64,000 bases of DNA, taken from contig NZ_CP040908.1 of NCBI RefSeq assembly GCF_013488205.1, positions 1,651,876 through 1,715,875 on the forward strand. Reading direction: 5' to 3'. The notes beneath the pieces are model-generated. The model was not told where the DNA came from. It made no database searches and saw only the letters and a program-made list of their open reading frames with translations. This DNA is from Empedobacter falsenii (lineage in GTDB: Bacteria; Bacteroidota; Bacteroidia; Flavobacteriales; Weeksellaceae). Below, piece after piece: positions 54,188-61,550 of this stretch (position 1 is the first letter of the stretch; every line of letters starts with the position of its first letter). A program made the position numbers and the translations under genes.

Positions 54188-54576
54188 GTAGTGGATTTTA
54201 GTTATATGTAATGTAGTCTTTTTGACTACATTTTTTTTGAGGTATATTAAAAGACTATTATTCTAGACATAGTTTGACGTCCCGAAACAAGCCAGCTTCC
54301 AAAATTACCCCGTCGACGTGGTTCGCGACGTATATTTTAGCCTTCGGGACGTGGTCAACGACGCCTTGGACGCCAAATTTGGCGTCAATAACGTCAAAAT
54401 ATACGTTACAAACGCCGTCAGCTTACTTCAGAACCACGTCAGCTACGTCTAGACGTGATCGACTATGTTTGAAACGCCAAATATTTTTTGAAAAGATGAA
54501 GAATGATAAAATACTTTGTCGTGTATTTCTAATTGAAATTTGTCTATTTGCTTGATTTTTCTTGTTTTATAAATTA
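54188..54576. repeat. GC-rich nested inverted-repeat block with ACGT words
   Basis: In an AT-rich setting, 54265-54470 is distinctly GC-rich and carries nine ACGT tetramers. It contains a perfect 18-bp palindrome GACGCCAAATTTGGCGTC (54369-54386). Around the same centre lie GACGTGGTTC (54315-54324) and GAACCACGTC (54431-54440). Other inverted pairs are ACGTATATTTT/AAAATATACGT (54328-54338, 54396-54406), ACGTCCCGAA/TTCGGGACGT (54277-54286, 54343-54352) and ACATAGT/ACTATGT (54267-54273, 54462-54468). It encodes no credible protein. It may be a small mobile or structural repeat, or a folded RNA. The flanks to either side are AT-rich and empty. Confidence 0.65.
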
Positions 54577-54612
54577 TTTGTATACTATAATATTTATAAT
54601 ATAGTATATTTG
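54577..54612 (+). promoter_or_regulatory. Promoter of the second VGVGTN protein gene
   Basis: TTTG at 54577-54580 and TATATTTG at 54605-54612 are spaced by 24 bases. The ATG is 51 bases downstream, as for the paralogue (48 bases). Confidence 0.6.
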
Positions 54613-54662
54613 CCAAAAATAATATTTCTCTTAACTACCAACCAATTAGAAATATTACTATA

Positions 54663-55880
54663 ATGAAAAAAACTTTACTTAGCCTGATTTTTTTAGGTTT
54701 AACTTGGTACGTAAATGCACAAGTCGGTGTAGGAACAAATGATCCTAAGGCTACTTTAGATGTTAGAAAATCTACTAATACACCTACAACTTCTGTAGAT
54801 GGAGTAATACCTCCTAATATGACAAAAACAGAATTGGCAAATAAAGCTGCAGGTACATATGCTGCTTTACAAACGGGTGCGTTGGTTTATGTATCTGATG
54901 TTACAGGAGGGGCGTCTGGAGCAAGTCTGTCACAGGTAGTTCAAATAACTTCATCAGGTTATTATACATTTAATGGTACTGTTTGGATAAAATTATTAAA
55001 TTCTACTGATGCAGATACAACAAACGATGCTTGGGTTAATAATTCTGCTAATACCCGTGTAGAGTTAGGAACTACTTCTAACGGTGTTACGAGAGTTGCT
55101 GGCACAGAGGTTGTTGCTACAGATGCTGGTAATTTAGGGCTTGGAATAGTAGCTCCAACAACGAAATTACATGTAGTTTCAGGAGGTACAACTACAACTC
55201 CATTATCTGCTGTTACAATAAATGATGGAACTCAAGCTCTAAATAGAGTTTTAACTTCTGATAATAATGGTGTTGCTAAATGGTCTGAAGTTACAGTAAG
55301 TAAAGTTAGAGGAGTTATGAGACCAGCCAATTCAGCTATTCAATTAATAGGTGGAGGGGCAGGAGTAACAACAAATAATAATACAATATCTTTAACAACA
55401 ACGGTAGCAACAATAGATAAGATACATTTAGGTTCTTATATAGATTTAGATCCAGGTAAATGGGAGGTAGAAGCTAATGTATTGGTAAATCTTGGTTTAC
55501 CTGCTAGTGTAGCAGGATTAAACTATGTTTTTAATAAATTTACTTTTACAGAAGAAACTACAGCTGTAGTGGTTAATCAATCTGGAGATTTACCTCTAAC
55601 TTCAGAAAGTGGTTGGTTAATAGGAGGATCGACAGTGATTTTTGGAGGGTCTAGTGGATCAACAGATGCTTTTTATGCTGTTATTAACGGGAAGGTATTT
55701 ATTACAAATACAAGTACAGCTAAGAAAAGATATTATTTAACACTCTGGCAAGGTTCTAGAAAATATTCTAATTATAGTAATGGTTCTACTACACAAGCTG
55801 CATCTGCTACAATATCAATTACAGGTCTAGGAAGTAGTGCTAATGGAGAAAATTATATTACTGCTCAAAAAATAAATTAG
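54663..55880 (+). CDS. Secreted VGVGTN protein, paralogue with C1q/TNF-like tail
   Basis: The 405-residue protein has a signal peptide (MKKTLLSLIFLGLTWYVNAQ). Its first 120 residues match the module of the gene at 51937 (VGVGTNDPKATLDVRKS, DGVIPPNMTKTELANK, LQTGALVYVSDVTGG, GYYTFNGTVWIKLL). The middle has GLGIVAPTTKLHVVSGG. The C-terminal part (about 230-405, RPANSAIQLIGGGAG, KWEVEANVLVNLGL, YYLTLWQGSRKYSNYSNG) reads as a beta-sandwich, perhaps C1q-like. The head repeats of the first paralogue are absent. Shared promoter type, N-terminus and terminator show that the pair arose by duplication followed by exchange of the C-terminal part. The function is unknown; a surface role is likely. Confidence 0.7.
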   Translation: MKKTLLSLIFLGLTWYVNAQVGVGTNDPKATLDVRKSTNTPTTSVDGVIPPNMTKTELANKAAGTYAALQTGALVYVSDVTGGASGASLSQVVQITSSGYYTFNGTVWIKLLNSTDADTTNDAWVNNSANTRVELGTTSNGVTRVAGTEVVATDAGNLGLGIVAPTTKLHVVSGGTTTTPLSAVTINDGTQALNRVLTSDNNGVAKWSEVTVSKVRGVMRPANSAIQLIGGGAGVTTNNNTISLTTTVATIDKIHLGSYIDLDPGKWEVEANVLVNLGLPASVAGLNYVFNKFTFTEETTAVVVNQSGDLPLTSESGWLIGGSTVIFGGSSGSTDAFYAVINGKVFITNTSTAKKRYYLTLWQGSRKYSNYSNGSTTQAASATISITGLGSSANGENYITAQKIN

Positions 55881-55894
55881 TGAGTTACAAAAAA

Positions 55895-55922
55895 AACTCA
55901 ACCATTTTGGTTGAGTTTTTTT
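55895..55922. terminator. Bidirectional terminator between VGVGTN paralogue and CNNM gene
   Basis: ACTCAACC/GGTTGAGT (55896-55903 with 55909-55916), ATTTT loop, A tract before and T tract after. It can serve both converging genes. Confidence 0.9.
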
Positions 55923-57196
55923 TATTTCTTACGATATGCCAATATTTTATCAATACGATTACCGTCTTTGTCTACAATTTCTAGCGTCAAATCTTCTACT
56001 TCTACCTTATCACCAACATTTGGAATGGTTTCGTATTTGTCCAAGAAAATCCCAGCAACGGTAACGTATCTATTTTCGATGTCTTCGTCTATATCAATTT
56101 CAAAAAACTTCTCGAATTCATAGATCGAAAATTGCCCATCGATCAACCATGTACCATCTTCACGTTCTACGATTTCATAATCTTCGTCTTGGTTCTCTGG
56201 TGTATCACCAACCAATTCATCCAAAATATCATTTATTGTTACAATACCAGCCGTCGTACCATATTCGTCTAAAATAATTGCGAAATGCGCTTGCGAATTC
56301 TGTAACATTTCCAACAACGGATAACTAAATGAATTCTCGTTGACAAAAATAGGTTTGTGTATAAATTTTTTCAGGCTAAAATCTTCCTTACTTACCCCAA
56401 ACATATCTTTTAGTTTCAGAATCCCAACGATTTCATCCAAATTATTGTTCTTGGTAACGGGATAGGCTGAGTATTTGTTTTTCTTGACTTTTGCACGGGC
56501 TTTCTCATAATCATCCGAAATATCTAATGAAGCAATTTCTGAACGATGTGTTGCTAACGTATTCACACGACGATCTCCAAGCTCGAAAACACGTTCTAAG
56601 ATTTCGTGTTCTTTTTCCTGAATTTCACCACCTTCAGTACTTTCTTTGATGATATTTTTTATTTCTTCCTCCGAAACAACTTCGCTGCTATCGTCTTTAA
56701 TACCAAATAGTTTTAAGAAAAAATTATTGGTAACCGTTAATAACCAAACAAATGGTGAAGTGATGATAGATAACCATTTCATCGGTTTCGAAACAATAGT
56801 AGAAACCACTTCAGGAAATTTCATTCCTAAACGTTTTGGTAATAATTCGCCAAATACAATCGAAAAATAAGTGATGATAACCACCATAATAATTGGAGAA
56901 AGTGTTTTGGCGTAAGGTGCAATGAAAGCGATAGATGTTAAAAATTCTGTTAAATCTGCAGTTAGTTTATCACCAGAGAAAACCCCTAACAAGATACCAA
57001 TAAGGGTAATTCCGATTTGTACGGTTGATAAAAATTTGTTTGGATTCTCAGCAAGTTCTAAAGCTGTTTTAGCCCCAGAACTTCCTTTCTTCATTTGATT
57101 TTCTAATTTGAATTTTCTTGACGAAACAAGTGCCATTTCTGACATGGAAAAAATTCCGTTCAATAAAATCAATACGATTATTATAACAATCTCCAC
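55922..57196 (-). CDS. CNNM/CorC (hemolysin C-type) membrane protein with CBS domains
   Basis: The 424-residue inner-membrane protein has the DUF21/CNNM transmembrane part (about 1-190, IVIIIVLILLNGIFSMSEMALVSSRKFKLE, GITLIGILLGVFSGDKL). Two CBS domains follow (about 210-330, containing MFGVSKEDFSLKKFIHKPIFV and HFAIILDEYGTTAGIVTINDILDELVGD). A C-terminal CorC/HlyC transporter-associated domain closes it (WLIDGQFSIYEFEKFFEID). Relatives move or regulate magnesium or other ions. The start is GTG at 57196: an in-frame stop lies just upstream and the first transmembrane helix would be lost with the next ATG. It appears to be a core gene at the edge of the following island. Confidence 0.9.
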   Translation of the reverse strand: MEIVIIIVLILLNGIFSMSEMALVSSRKFKLENQMKKGSSGAKTALELAENPNKFLSTVQIGITLIGILLGVFSGDKLTADLTEFLTSIAFIAPYAKTLSPIIMVVIITYFSIVFGELLPKRLGMKFPEVVSTIVSKPMKWLSIITSPFVWLLTVTNNFFLKLFGIKDDSSEVVSEEEIKNIIKESTEGGEIQEKEHEILERVFELGDRRVNTLATHRSEIASLDISDDYEKARAKVKKNKYSAYPVTKNNNLDEIVGILKLKDMFGVSKEDFSLKKFIHKPIFVNENSFSYPLLEMLQNSQAHFAIILDEYGTTAGIVTINDILDELVGDTPENQDEDYEIVEREDGTWLIDGQFSIYEFEKFFEIDIDEDIENRYVTVAGIFLDKYETIPNVGDKVEVEDLTLEIVDKDGNRIDKILAYRKK

Positions 57197-57315
57197 TTTT
57201 ATTCTTTAATTTTGATAAAACTTACTTTTTAATGGTTTAAAATATTGATAAACACATTATTATGTTTTTGTTTAAAATTTGTAAAGTGTTTCAAAAAAGG
57301 GCTTTTTTAAGCAGT

Positions 57316-57344
57316 TTTAGGACACTCTGGGACAGTTTAGGACA
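57316..57344 (+). repeat. Three GGACA repeats at exact 10-bp spacing before the integrase
   Basis: GGACA starts at 57320, 57330 and 57340; the outer two extend to TTTAGGACA. One helical turn between copies places them on one DNA face. Binding sites for the recombinase, its directionality factor or a regulator are inferred. Confidence 0.5.
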
Positions 57345-57362
57345 TCTAATCTCACCCTATTT

Positions 57363-57384
57363 TACGCCCCGAAATGGGGTCGTA
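57363..57384 (+). promoter_or_regulatory. Hairpin upstream of the integrase gene
   Basis: TACGCCCC, loop GAAAT, GGGG then CGTA with one bulged T. It lies 37-58 bases before the integrase ATG and has no T run, so it is more likely a protein-binding or leader structure than a terminator. Confidence 0.4.
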
Positions 57385-57420
57385 ATTTTATAATTTAAAC
57401 ACAAATATAAAGTTTTTAAA

Positions 57421-58824
57421 ATGATAAACTATCAATTAAAGTCGAAAGACACAAGTAAACAATCACCAGTTTTTGCGTACATCACTGGTGTATTTTCGCA
57501 ATCACAAGAACGGCTTAAGGTATCTATTGGTAAATCAATCTTTCCACAAGATTTTGGAGACGTTAGTGATAATTACAAGTATAATAGAGATAGATTCTTT
57601 AAATCTAAAAAACCATCAAATTTGATCTTCAGAGATTATATTGAAAAATTCGAGCAAGCTGTAAATCAAACCGAGCTTTATTTTAGAGTGATCGAAAAGA
57701 AGCCAAGTAAAGACGAATTTAAAACTAAATTACTCGTCAATTTAGGTAAAGAAGTTGAAGAAAAAACAAGTTCAAATATTACCTTAGTTGACTTCATTAA
57801 TGACTATGTAAAAGAGGTAAAAGAGCTACGACTGAAAAACAAAAAGAAGATCAGTGATGGCACAATTTGGAATTATTTAAGCGTAATTCACCATATAAAA
57901 AACTATCAACAGAGTAAGGGGTTGGAGCTCCTTATAAGTGATTTTAGTTTTGATATTTATAACGATTTTGTTGAAGTAACTAACCAGCTTGCGATTGATA
58001 AAATAAAAGGTAAAAATAAAGAAATTCATTGCAAAATACATCACAAGGTAGGAAAGTCAATTAACACTATCAGTGTGATTACAACACGCTTGAGATTCTT
58101 GTTGAGTAAAGCACAACAAAGAGGTTACGAGTTGCATAATACACTGAACTTAAGAGATGAGAGGTTGATTATTAATATGCAACCTAGCGCAAAAGAATAT
58201 TACTTAACCGAAGAATTGTTATTACAAATATATAATTATAAACCAAAGAAGAATACAACTCAAAAAGGTAAAGATTATATAATGTTGGCAGTAACTACTG
58301 GAATGCGATTTGAGTCAATCAATAAATTGCGAGGTGATAAACCTCAGCTGATTACGACTCCAACTGGTGAGCAATTTTTTGCGATAAAAAACAGAGCAAG
58401 CAAGACTGGTGTTGAGCTGTTAAGTCCGCTCATGAAGCCAGCAATTGAAATATATGATAGAATGATGGGACAGTTTCCGAAGTTGAGTACCGCTCCAATG
58501 GTTAACTATCAGATAAGAGCATTGCTGAGTGAGATGGGGATAAAAGATAAAGTTGTGGTAACTCACCATGTTTACGGTAAAGGACAAATAAAAGAAAATA
58601 AGTTACTAAGCGAAGTAGTGAGTAGTCATGCTTGTAGAGCAAGCTTTATTACCAATCTTCTTAACTTGCGAGTTGATAGGTACAAGGTGAAAGCAATGAC
58701 TCATAAGGCGATGAATGATGGAACTGCATTCTCTATATATGATCGTAGAAGTGAGATTGACCGTGCAATTGAGTTCTTTGATGTTACTAAGAATTTGGAT
58801 TCAGAATTTTTTAAATACAAATAA
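57421..58824 (+). CDS. int: Tyrosine recombinase / site-specific integrase
   Basis: The 467-residue protein is a tyrosine recombinase of the Bacteroidota mobile-element type. An Arm-like N-terminus (FAYITGVFSQSQERLKVSIGKSIFPQDFG) is followed by a SAM-like core-binding domain (about 120-240) and a catalytic domain. That domain has Arg296 (VTTGMRFESINKL), His403 and Arg406 (SSHACRASFITNLL), His428 (AMTHKAMNDG) and the nucleophile Tyr440 (FSIYDRR). All catalytic positions are filled, so it should be active. It is the first gene of the island, with a terminator and an excisionase-like gene on the opposite strand just after it. The attachment site could not be found by reading. Confidence 0.93.
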   Translation: MINYQLKSKDTSKQSPVFAYITGVFSQSQERLKVSIGKSIFPQDFGDVSDNYKYNRDRFFKSKKPSNLIFRDYIEKFEQAVNQTELYFRVIEKKPSKDEFKTKLLVNLGKEVEEKTSSNITLVDFINDYVKEVKELRLKNKKKISDGTIWNYLSVIHHIKNYQQSKGLELLISDFSFDIYNDFVEVTNQLAIDKIKGKNKEIHCKIHHKVGKSINTISVITTRLRFLLSKAQQRGYELHNTLNLRDERLIINMQPSAKEYYLTEELLLQIYNYKPKKNTTQKGKDYIMLAVTTGMRFESINKLRGDKPQLITTPTGEQFFAIKNRASKTGVELLSPLMKPAIEIYDRMMGQFPKLSTAPMVNYQIRALLSEMGIKDKVVVTHHVYGKGQIKENKLLSEVVSSHACRASFITNLLNLRVDRYKVKAMTHKAMNDGTAFSIYDRRSEIDRAIEFFDVTKNLDSEFFKYK

Positions 58825-58826
58825 AT

Positions 58827-58846
58827 AAGGGGCGTTAAGCCCCTTT
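58827..58846. terminator. Bidirectional terminator between integrase and HTH gene
   Basis: GGGGC/GCCCC (58829-58833 with 58839-58843) around GTTAA, with AA before and TTT after. It separates converging genes. Confidence 0.8.
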
Positions 58847-58847
58847 A

Positions 58848-59054
58848 TTATTTATTGTTACCAAGTAACCATGCAGAAACCTCACTCTCAACATACATTT
58901 TCATGTTTGTGTGTTCACTTCTTGTATACGGTAAGCCTTTCTTCTCCCAGCGCTGAAGAGTCTTTTGAGAAATTCTCAGCAACGAACAAACGTCACTAGA
59001 GTACAGAATGTCTATCAACTTGATTACTTGCTTGTTTGGCTTGTTTAGTGCCAT
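58848..59054 (-). CDS. Small helix-turn-helix protein, excisionase-like
   Basis: The 68-residue protein contains a MerR/HTH_17-type winged helix: DVCSLLRISQKTLQRWEKKGLPYTRSEH followed by YVESEVSAWLLG. Such proteins serve as recombination directionality factors or small repressors beside tyrosine recombinases. It converges with the integrase gene across a two-way terminator. Sequence alone does not separate excisionase from repressor. Confidence 0.75.
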   Translation of the reverse strand: MALNKPNKQVIKLIDILYSSDVCSLLRISQKTLQRWEKKGLPYTRSEHTNMKMYVESEVSAWLLGNNK

Positions 59055-59128
59055 TTTTCAAATTTTGATAATAAATACTGTGCTTTCACATATATATTAT
59101 TGTATTCATGTTTTGATCTTTAAATGAT

Positions 59129-59138
59129 CCGTCGACGT
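59129..59138. repeat. Short GC-rich word shared with the nested repeat block
   Basis: CCGTCGACGT occurs here within a GC-rich 25-bp patch (CGTCGACGTCATC then TTGCGTCAT). A nearly identical word, CCGTCGACGT, occurs at 54310-54319 in the nested inverted-repeat block. It may be a fragment of the same repeat. Confidence 0.35.
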
Positions 59139-59159
59139 CATCTTGCGTCATAATGGTTA

Positions 59160-60611
59160 TTGTTTCTTCAAAATTTGATATTGCAAATCTCAACTACTAT
59201 TACCAAAATTAAAAATTTGATTAAACATGATGATGTTGAAATAGATAAAAAATATCCATTTAATAACTGTAAACTCGATAGAGAGAAGTATGCGACTGTT
59301 CTTACAAGTTTAATTGAAAATTATGGTGATGGTTTTGTTTTAGCACTTAATAATAAATGGGGTGCAGGAAAAACCACATTTGTAAAGATGTGGGAGCAAA
59401 TGCTAACTAATAAAGGTTACGAAACAATTTATTTCAACGCTTGGGAAAATGACTTTGAAGATAATCCTTTAACTGCTCTGATTGGTGAATTAAATATTAT
59501 TAAGAAAGAAGAAAGTATAACATTTAATAAAGTTGTAAGTAGTGCTGCAAAATTATCTAAGAATATTTTACCAGCTATAGCAAAAGGGGTTCTAAACAAA
59601 TATGTTGATTCAGAATTAATAATTGATGTAGTTCATGAATCAATTAAAACAGCTACAGAAATTTTTGAAGCAGATGTAAATGATTATGTTAAAAGAAAAG
59701 AATCAATAAAAGAATTTCGAAAGAGTTTAGGCGATTTTGTAGCGAATAATTTTAATGGAAAACCTTTGATATTTTTCATTGACGAATTAGATCGTTGTAG
59801 ACCGAATTATTCAGTTTCATTACTAGAACAAGTAAAGCATTTTTTTAATGTACCAAATATTATTTTTGTTTTGTCAATAGATAAAATACAATTGGGTCAT
59901 GCAATTTGTGGTGTTTATGGTTCAGAAAAAATTGATGCTAATCAATACCTGAAACGATTTATTGATGTAGAGTTTGAAATACCGCAACCAGACAAAAATA
60001 AATTTTTTGAATATTTATATGATTATTATGATTTTGATTCTTTTCTAAATAGTAATGAAAGAATAAAAATTCGAGAATTTCAATATGATAGAGATGGATT
60101 TATGAAATCATTAAAAAATTATATTGGGATTTTAAATCTTCGAGAGCAAGAAAAAATAATGTCTCATATTAGGATTTCATTAAAAACGTTAAGTACAAAT
60201 AAATACTTAATACCAGACTTTTTGTGTTTTATTATCTATTGTAAATTTATTCAAAACGATTTTTACTTAGGGTTATCTAATAAGACTTTAAAAATGGCAG
60301 ATGCTCATACTAAAATGTTTGAAATTTTAACTGATTTAAATTTTGATAATAGAGATTGTATAAAAATTGAAGCTTATTTCTTGAATTATTATAATAGTTA
60401 TTTAAATAATGGTTACGGAGAAAAAGTATATGTTTTTAACAGAGAGATTTCAAATTATGAATTGAATATTAAATCAAAATTTAATAGTGAAGAGCTTATG
60501 AAGTTTTATGAATATTATAACGATTATGGTTATAGAGGTGAATTAGATTTAAATTTAGACTATTTTATCAATGTTATTGATTTAACTTATAACCCTATCG
60601 TAAATATTTAG
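59160..60611 (+). CDS. KAP-family P-loop NTPase
   Basis: The 483-residue protein has a KAP NTPase domain: Walker A in NNKWGAGKTTF (Lys71), the family motif YETIYFNAWENDFEDNPL (about 87-104), Walker B in PLIFFIDELDRCRP (about 202-215) and the sensor stretch IIFVLSIDKIQLGHAICGVYG. KAP proteins occur in mobile elements and several antiviral settings and usually have membrane segments; none is evident here. The frame has no ATG near its start, so TTG 59160 is used. A start at another TTG up to about residue 20 is possible. It is followed by a terminator and then a holin-like gene, which may supply the membrane part. The role is unknown; defence is an inference. Confidence 0.82.
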   Translation: MFLQNLILQISTTITKIKNLIKHDDVEIDKKYPFNNCKLDREKYATVLTSLIENYGDGFVLALNNKWGAGKTTFVKMWEQMLTNKGYETIYFNAWENDFEDNPLTALIGELNIIKKEESITFNKVVSSAAKLSKNILPAIAKGVLNKYVDSELIIDVVHESIKTATEIFEADVNDYVKRKESIKEFRKSLGDFVANNFNGKPLIFFIDELDRCRPNYSVSLLEQVKHFFNVPNIIFVLSIDKIQLGHAICGVYGSEKIDANQYLKRFIDVEFEIPQPDKNKFFEYLYDYYDFDSFLNSNERIKIREFQYDRDGFMKSLKNYIGILNLREQEKIMSHIRISLKTLSTNKYLIPDFLCFIIYCKFIQNDFYLGLSNKTLKMADAHTKMFEILTDLNFDNRDCIKIEAYFLNYYNSYLNNGYGEKVYVFNREISNYELNIKSKFNSEELMKFYEYYNDYGYRGELDLNLDYFINVIDLTYNPIVNI

Positions 60612-60638
60612 TTAATCAAAATAATATATACTATTTAT

Positions 60639-60666
60639 AAAAGACAACTCAAATGTTGTCTTTTTT
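60639..60666 (+). terminator. Terminator between KAP gene and holin-like gene
   Basis: AAAAGACAAC/GTTGTCTTTT (60639-60648 with 60655-60664) around TCAAAT, then T to 60666. The next base is the ATG of the holin-like gene, so this hairpin would also cover its leader and could gate its expression. Confidence 0.85.
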
Positions 60667-61008
60667 ATGAAAGATTATCTATTAAACATTTTAGACCTCA
60701 TCAAACAGCTTCCAATTACTCTTAAAGATATTGCTTTCTTGTGCGCTGGTGTCGCTGGCGCTATCATAGCAGGATTCAAGAAAAAATTAAACAGAATCCA
60801 ATTCATCCAGTCGATTTTTACTGGCGTTTTTGTGAGTTGGATTCTAGGAACTTTCTTAAGTTCATATCTTGATTTGAGTAATGAAGTTGTTTACGCTTTT
60901 TGCGCCCTTAGTGGACACTTTTCGGACGAAATATTGAAACAGACGAGTATTATTGTTAAATCACTTGCTCGTTATGCAAATAGCTTTATTGAGAAGTGGC
61001 TGAAGTAG
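60667..61008 (+). CDS. Holin-like small membrane protein (LydA / phage holin 3 type)
   Basis: The 113-residue protein has two to three hydrophobic helices (IAFLCAGVAGAIIAGF, FTGVFVSWILGTFLSSYL, VVYAFCALSGHFSDEIL) with a basic loop KKKLNRIQ between the first two and a basic C-terminus. Length and layout resemble phage holins of the LydA group, which make holes in the inner membrane. The ATG follows a terminator T tract directly, so transcription must come by readthrough. It lies between a KAP NTPase and a convergent lipoprotein gene that overlaps its 3' end by 23 bases. It could act in phage-type lysis, in toxin release or with KAP in defence. Confidence 0.7.
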   Translation: MKDYLLNILDLIKQLPITLKDIAFLCAGVAGAIIAGFKKKLNRIQFIQSIFTGVFVSWILGTFLSSYLDLSNEVVYAFCALSGHFSDEILKQTSIIVKSLARYANSFIEKWLK

Positions 61009-61204
61009 GTGAGACCTCATCCGTAGCAGAATAATTAAGTTTACAATTGTCAAGTTCGTCTTGCAGTTGCTGTAACTTGTGTTGAAGTCTTACAGTTTCT
61101 TGTTTTGACTCATTTAGCTCAATTAGAAGCTTGTCTTGCTGGCGCTGTTTGTTGGTACATGAAGAAGCAAACAGAATAAATAATAAGAAGTAAAATGTTT
61201 TCAT
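60986..61204 (-). CDS. Small coiled-coil lipoprotein (spanin-like?)
   Basis: The 72-residue product has a lipoprotein signal (LFILFASSC, Cys16) followed by a charged coiled coil (KLLIELNESKQETVRLQHKL and on) and a polar serine/threonine tail. It converges with the holin-like gene and overlaps it at the 3' ends. Small outer-membrane lipoproteins of this type include o-spanins of phage lysis cassettes, but those normally lie on the same strand as the holin. Spanin function is therefore only a possibility. Confidence 0.6.
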   Translation of the reverse strand: MKTFYFLLFILFASSCTNKQRQQDKLLIELNESKQETVRLQHKLQQLQDELDNCKLNYSATDEVSPTSATSQ

Positions 61205-61357
61205 AGGTCAAGTAGTTAGTTAGGAACATTAATTTACGAAAATATTTTAATTAATACTTGACTTTTTTGAATTTCTGACTATATATATAATATAGTACAG
61301 TTTATTACTTGCTCATTATTTTGTTTATTATTTAAACTAATTTGTTTTTTTATTTTT

Positions 61358-61390
61358 AAGGGTGTTACCGTGATGGGTTCACCCTTTTTT
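61358..61390 (+). terminator. Terminator-type hairpin in the gap before vgrG
   Basis: AAGGGTG/CACCCTT (61358-61364 with 61380-61386) around a 15-base loop that can form an inner ACC/GGT stem, followed by a T run. No gene on the plus strand ends just before it. Confidence 0.7.
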
Positions 61391-61469
61391 TATATAAAAA
61401 AGAAACCATAGGATAAGTAAGAAGAGAAAAATAGAAACAATACTATTAATAGTTAATTAATTTTTATTA

Positions 61470-61550
61470 CTTTTATGTAAGGTACTGCCGCATAGCAGTA
61501 AGAGGTTGAAGCAAGGGTATTTTATGAAAATAAAATTTCTCTTGCTTTTT
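61470..61550 (+). ncRNA. Candidate small structured RNA upstream of vgrG
   Basis: The stretch contains the hairpin TACTGC/GCAGTA (61483-61488 with 61495-61500, loop CGCATA). A terminator follows: AAGCAAG/CTTGCTT (61509-61515 with 61541-61547), topped by ATTTTAT/ATAAAAT around a GAAA tetraloop and ending in TTTTT. It is preceded by a 13-mer that is repeated before vgrG. Expression is not shown. Confidence 0.4.

Noticed and set aside
54274-54555. A 93-codon open frame across the GC-rich repeat block.
   Set aside because: Its predicted product is low-complexity in Thr and Ser, has no family features, and is created by the repeats themselves; no promoter or start context supports it.
57285-57312. 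AAAAAAGGGCTTTTTT as a terminator after an unseen gene.
   Set aside because: The stem is only A-T pairs with almost no loop, and no gene ends there.
61483-61500. Hairpin resembling the stem-loop of a type I-F CRISPR repeat.
   Set aside because: There is one copy only, no spacers and no cas genes in the window; the stem is shorter and the loop differs. It is kept only as a remark in the small-RNA finding.
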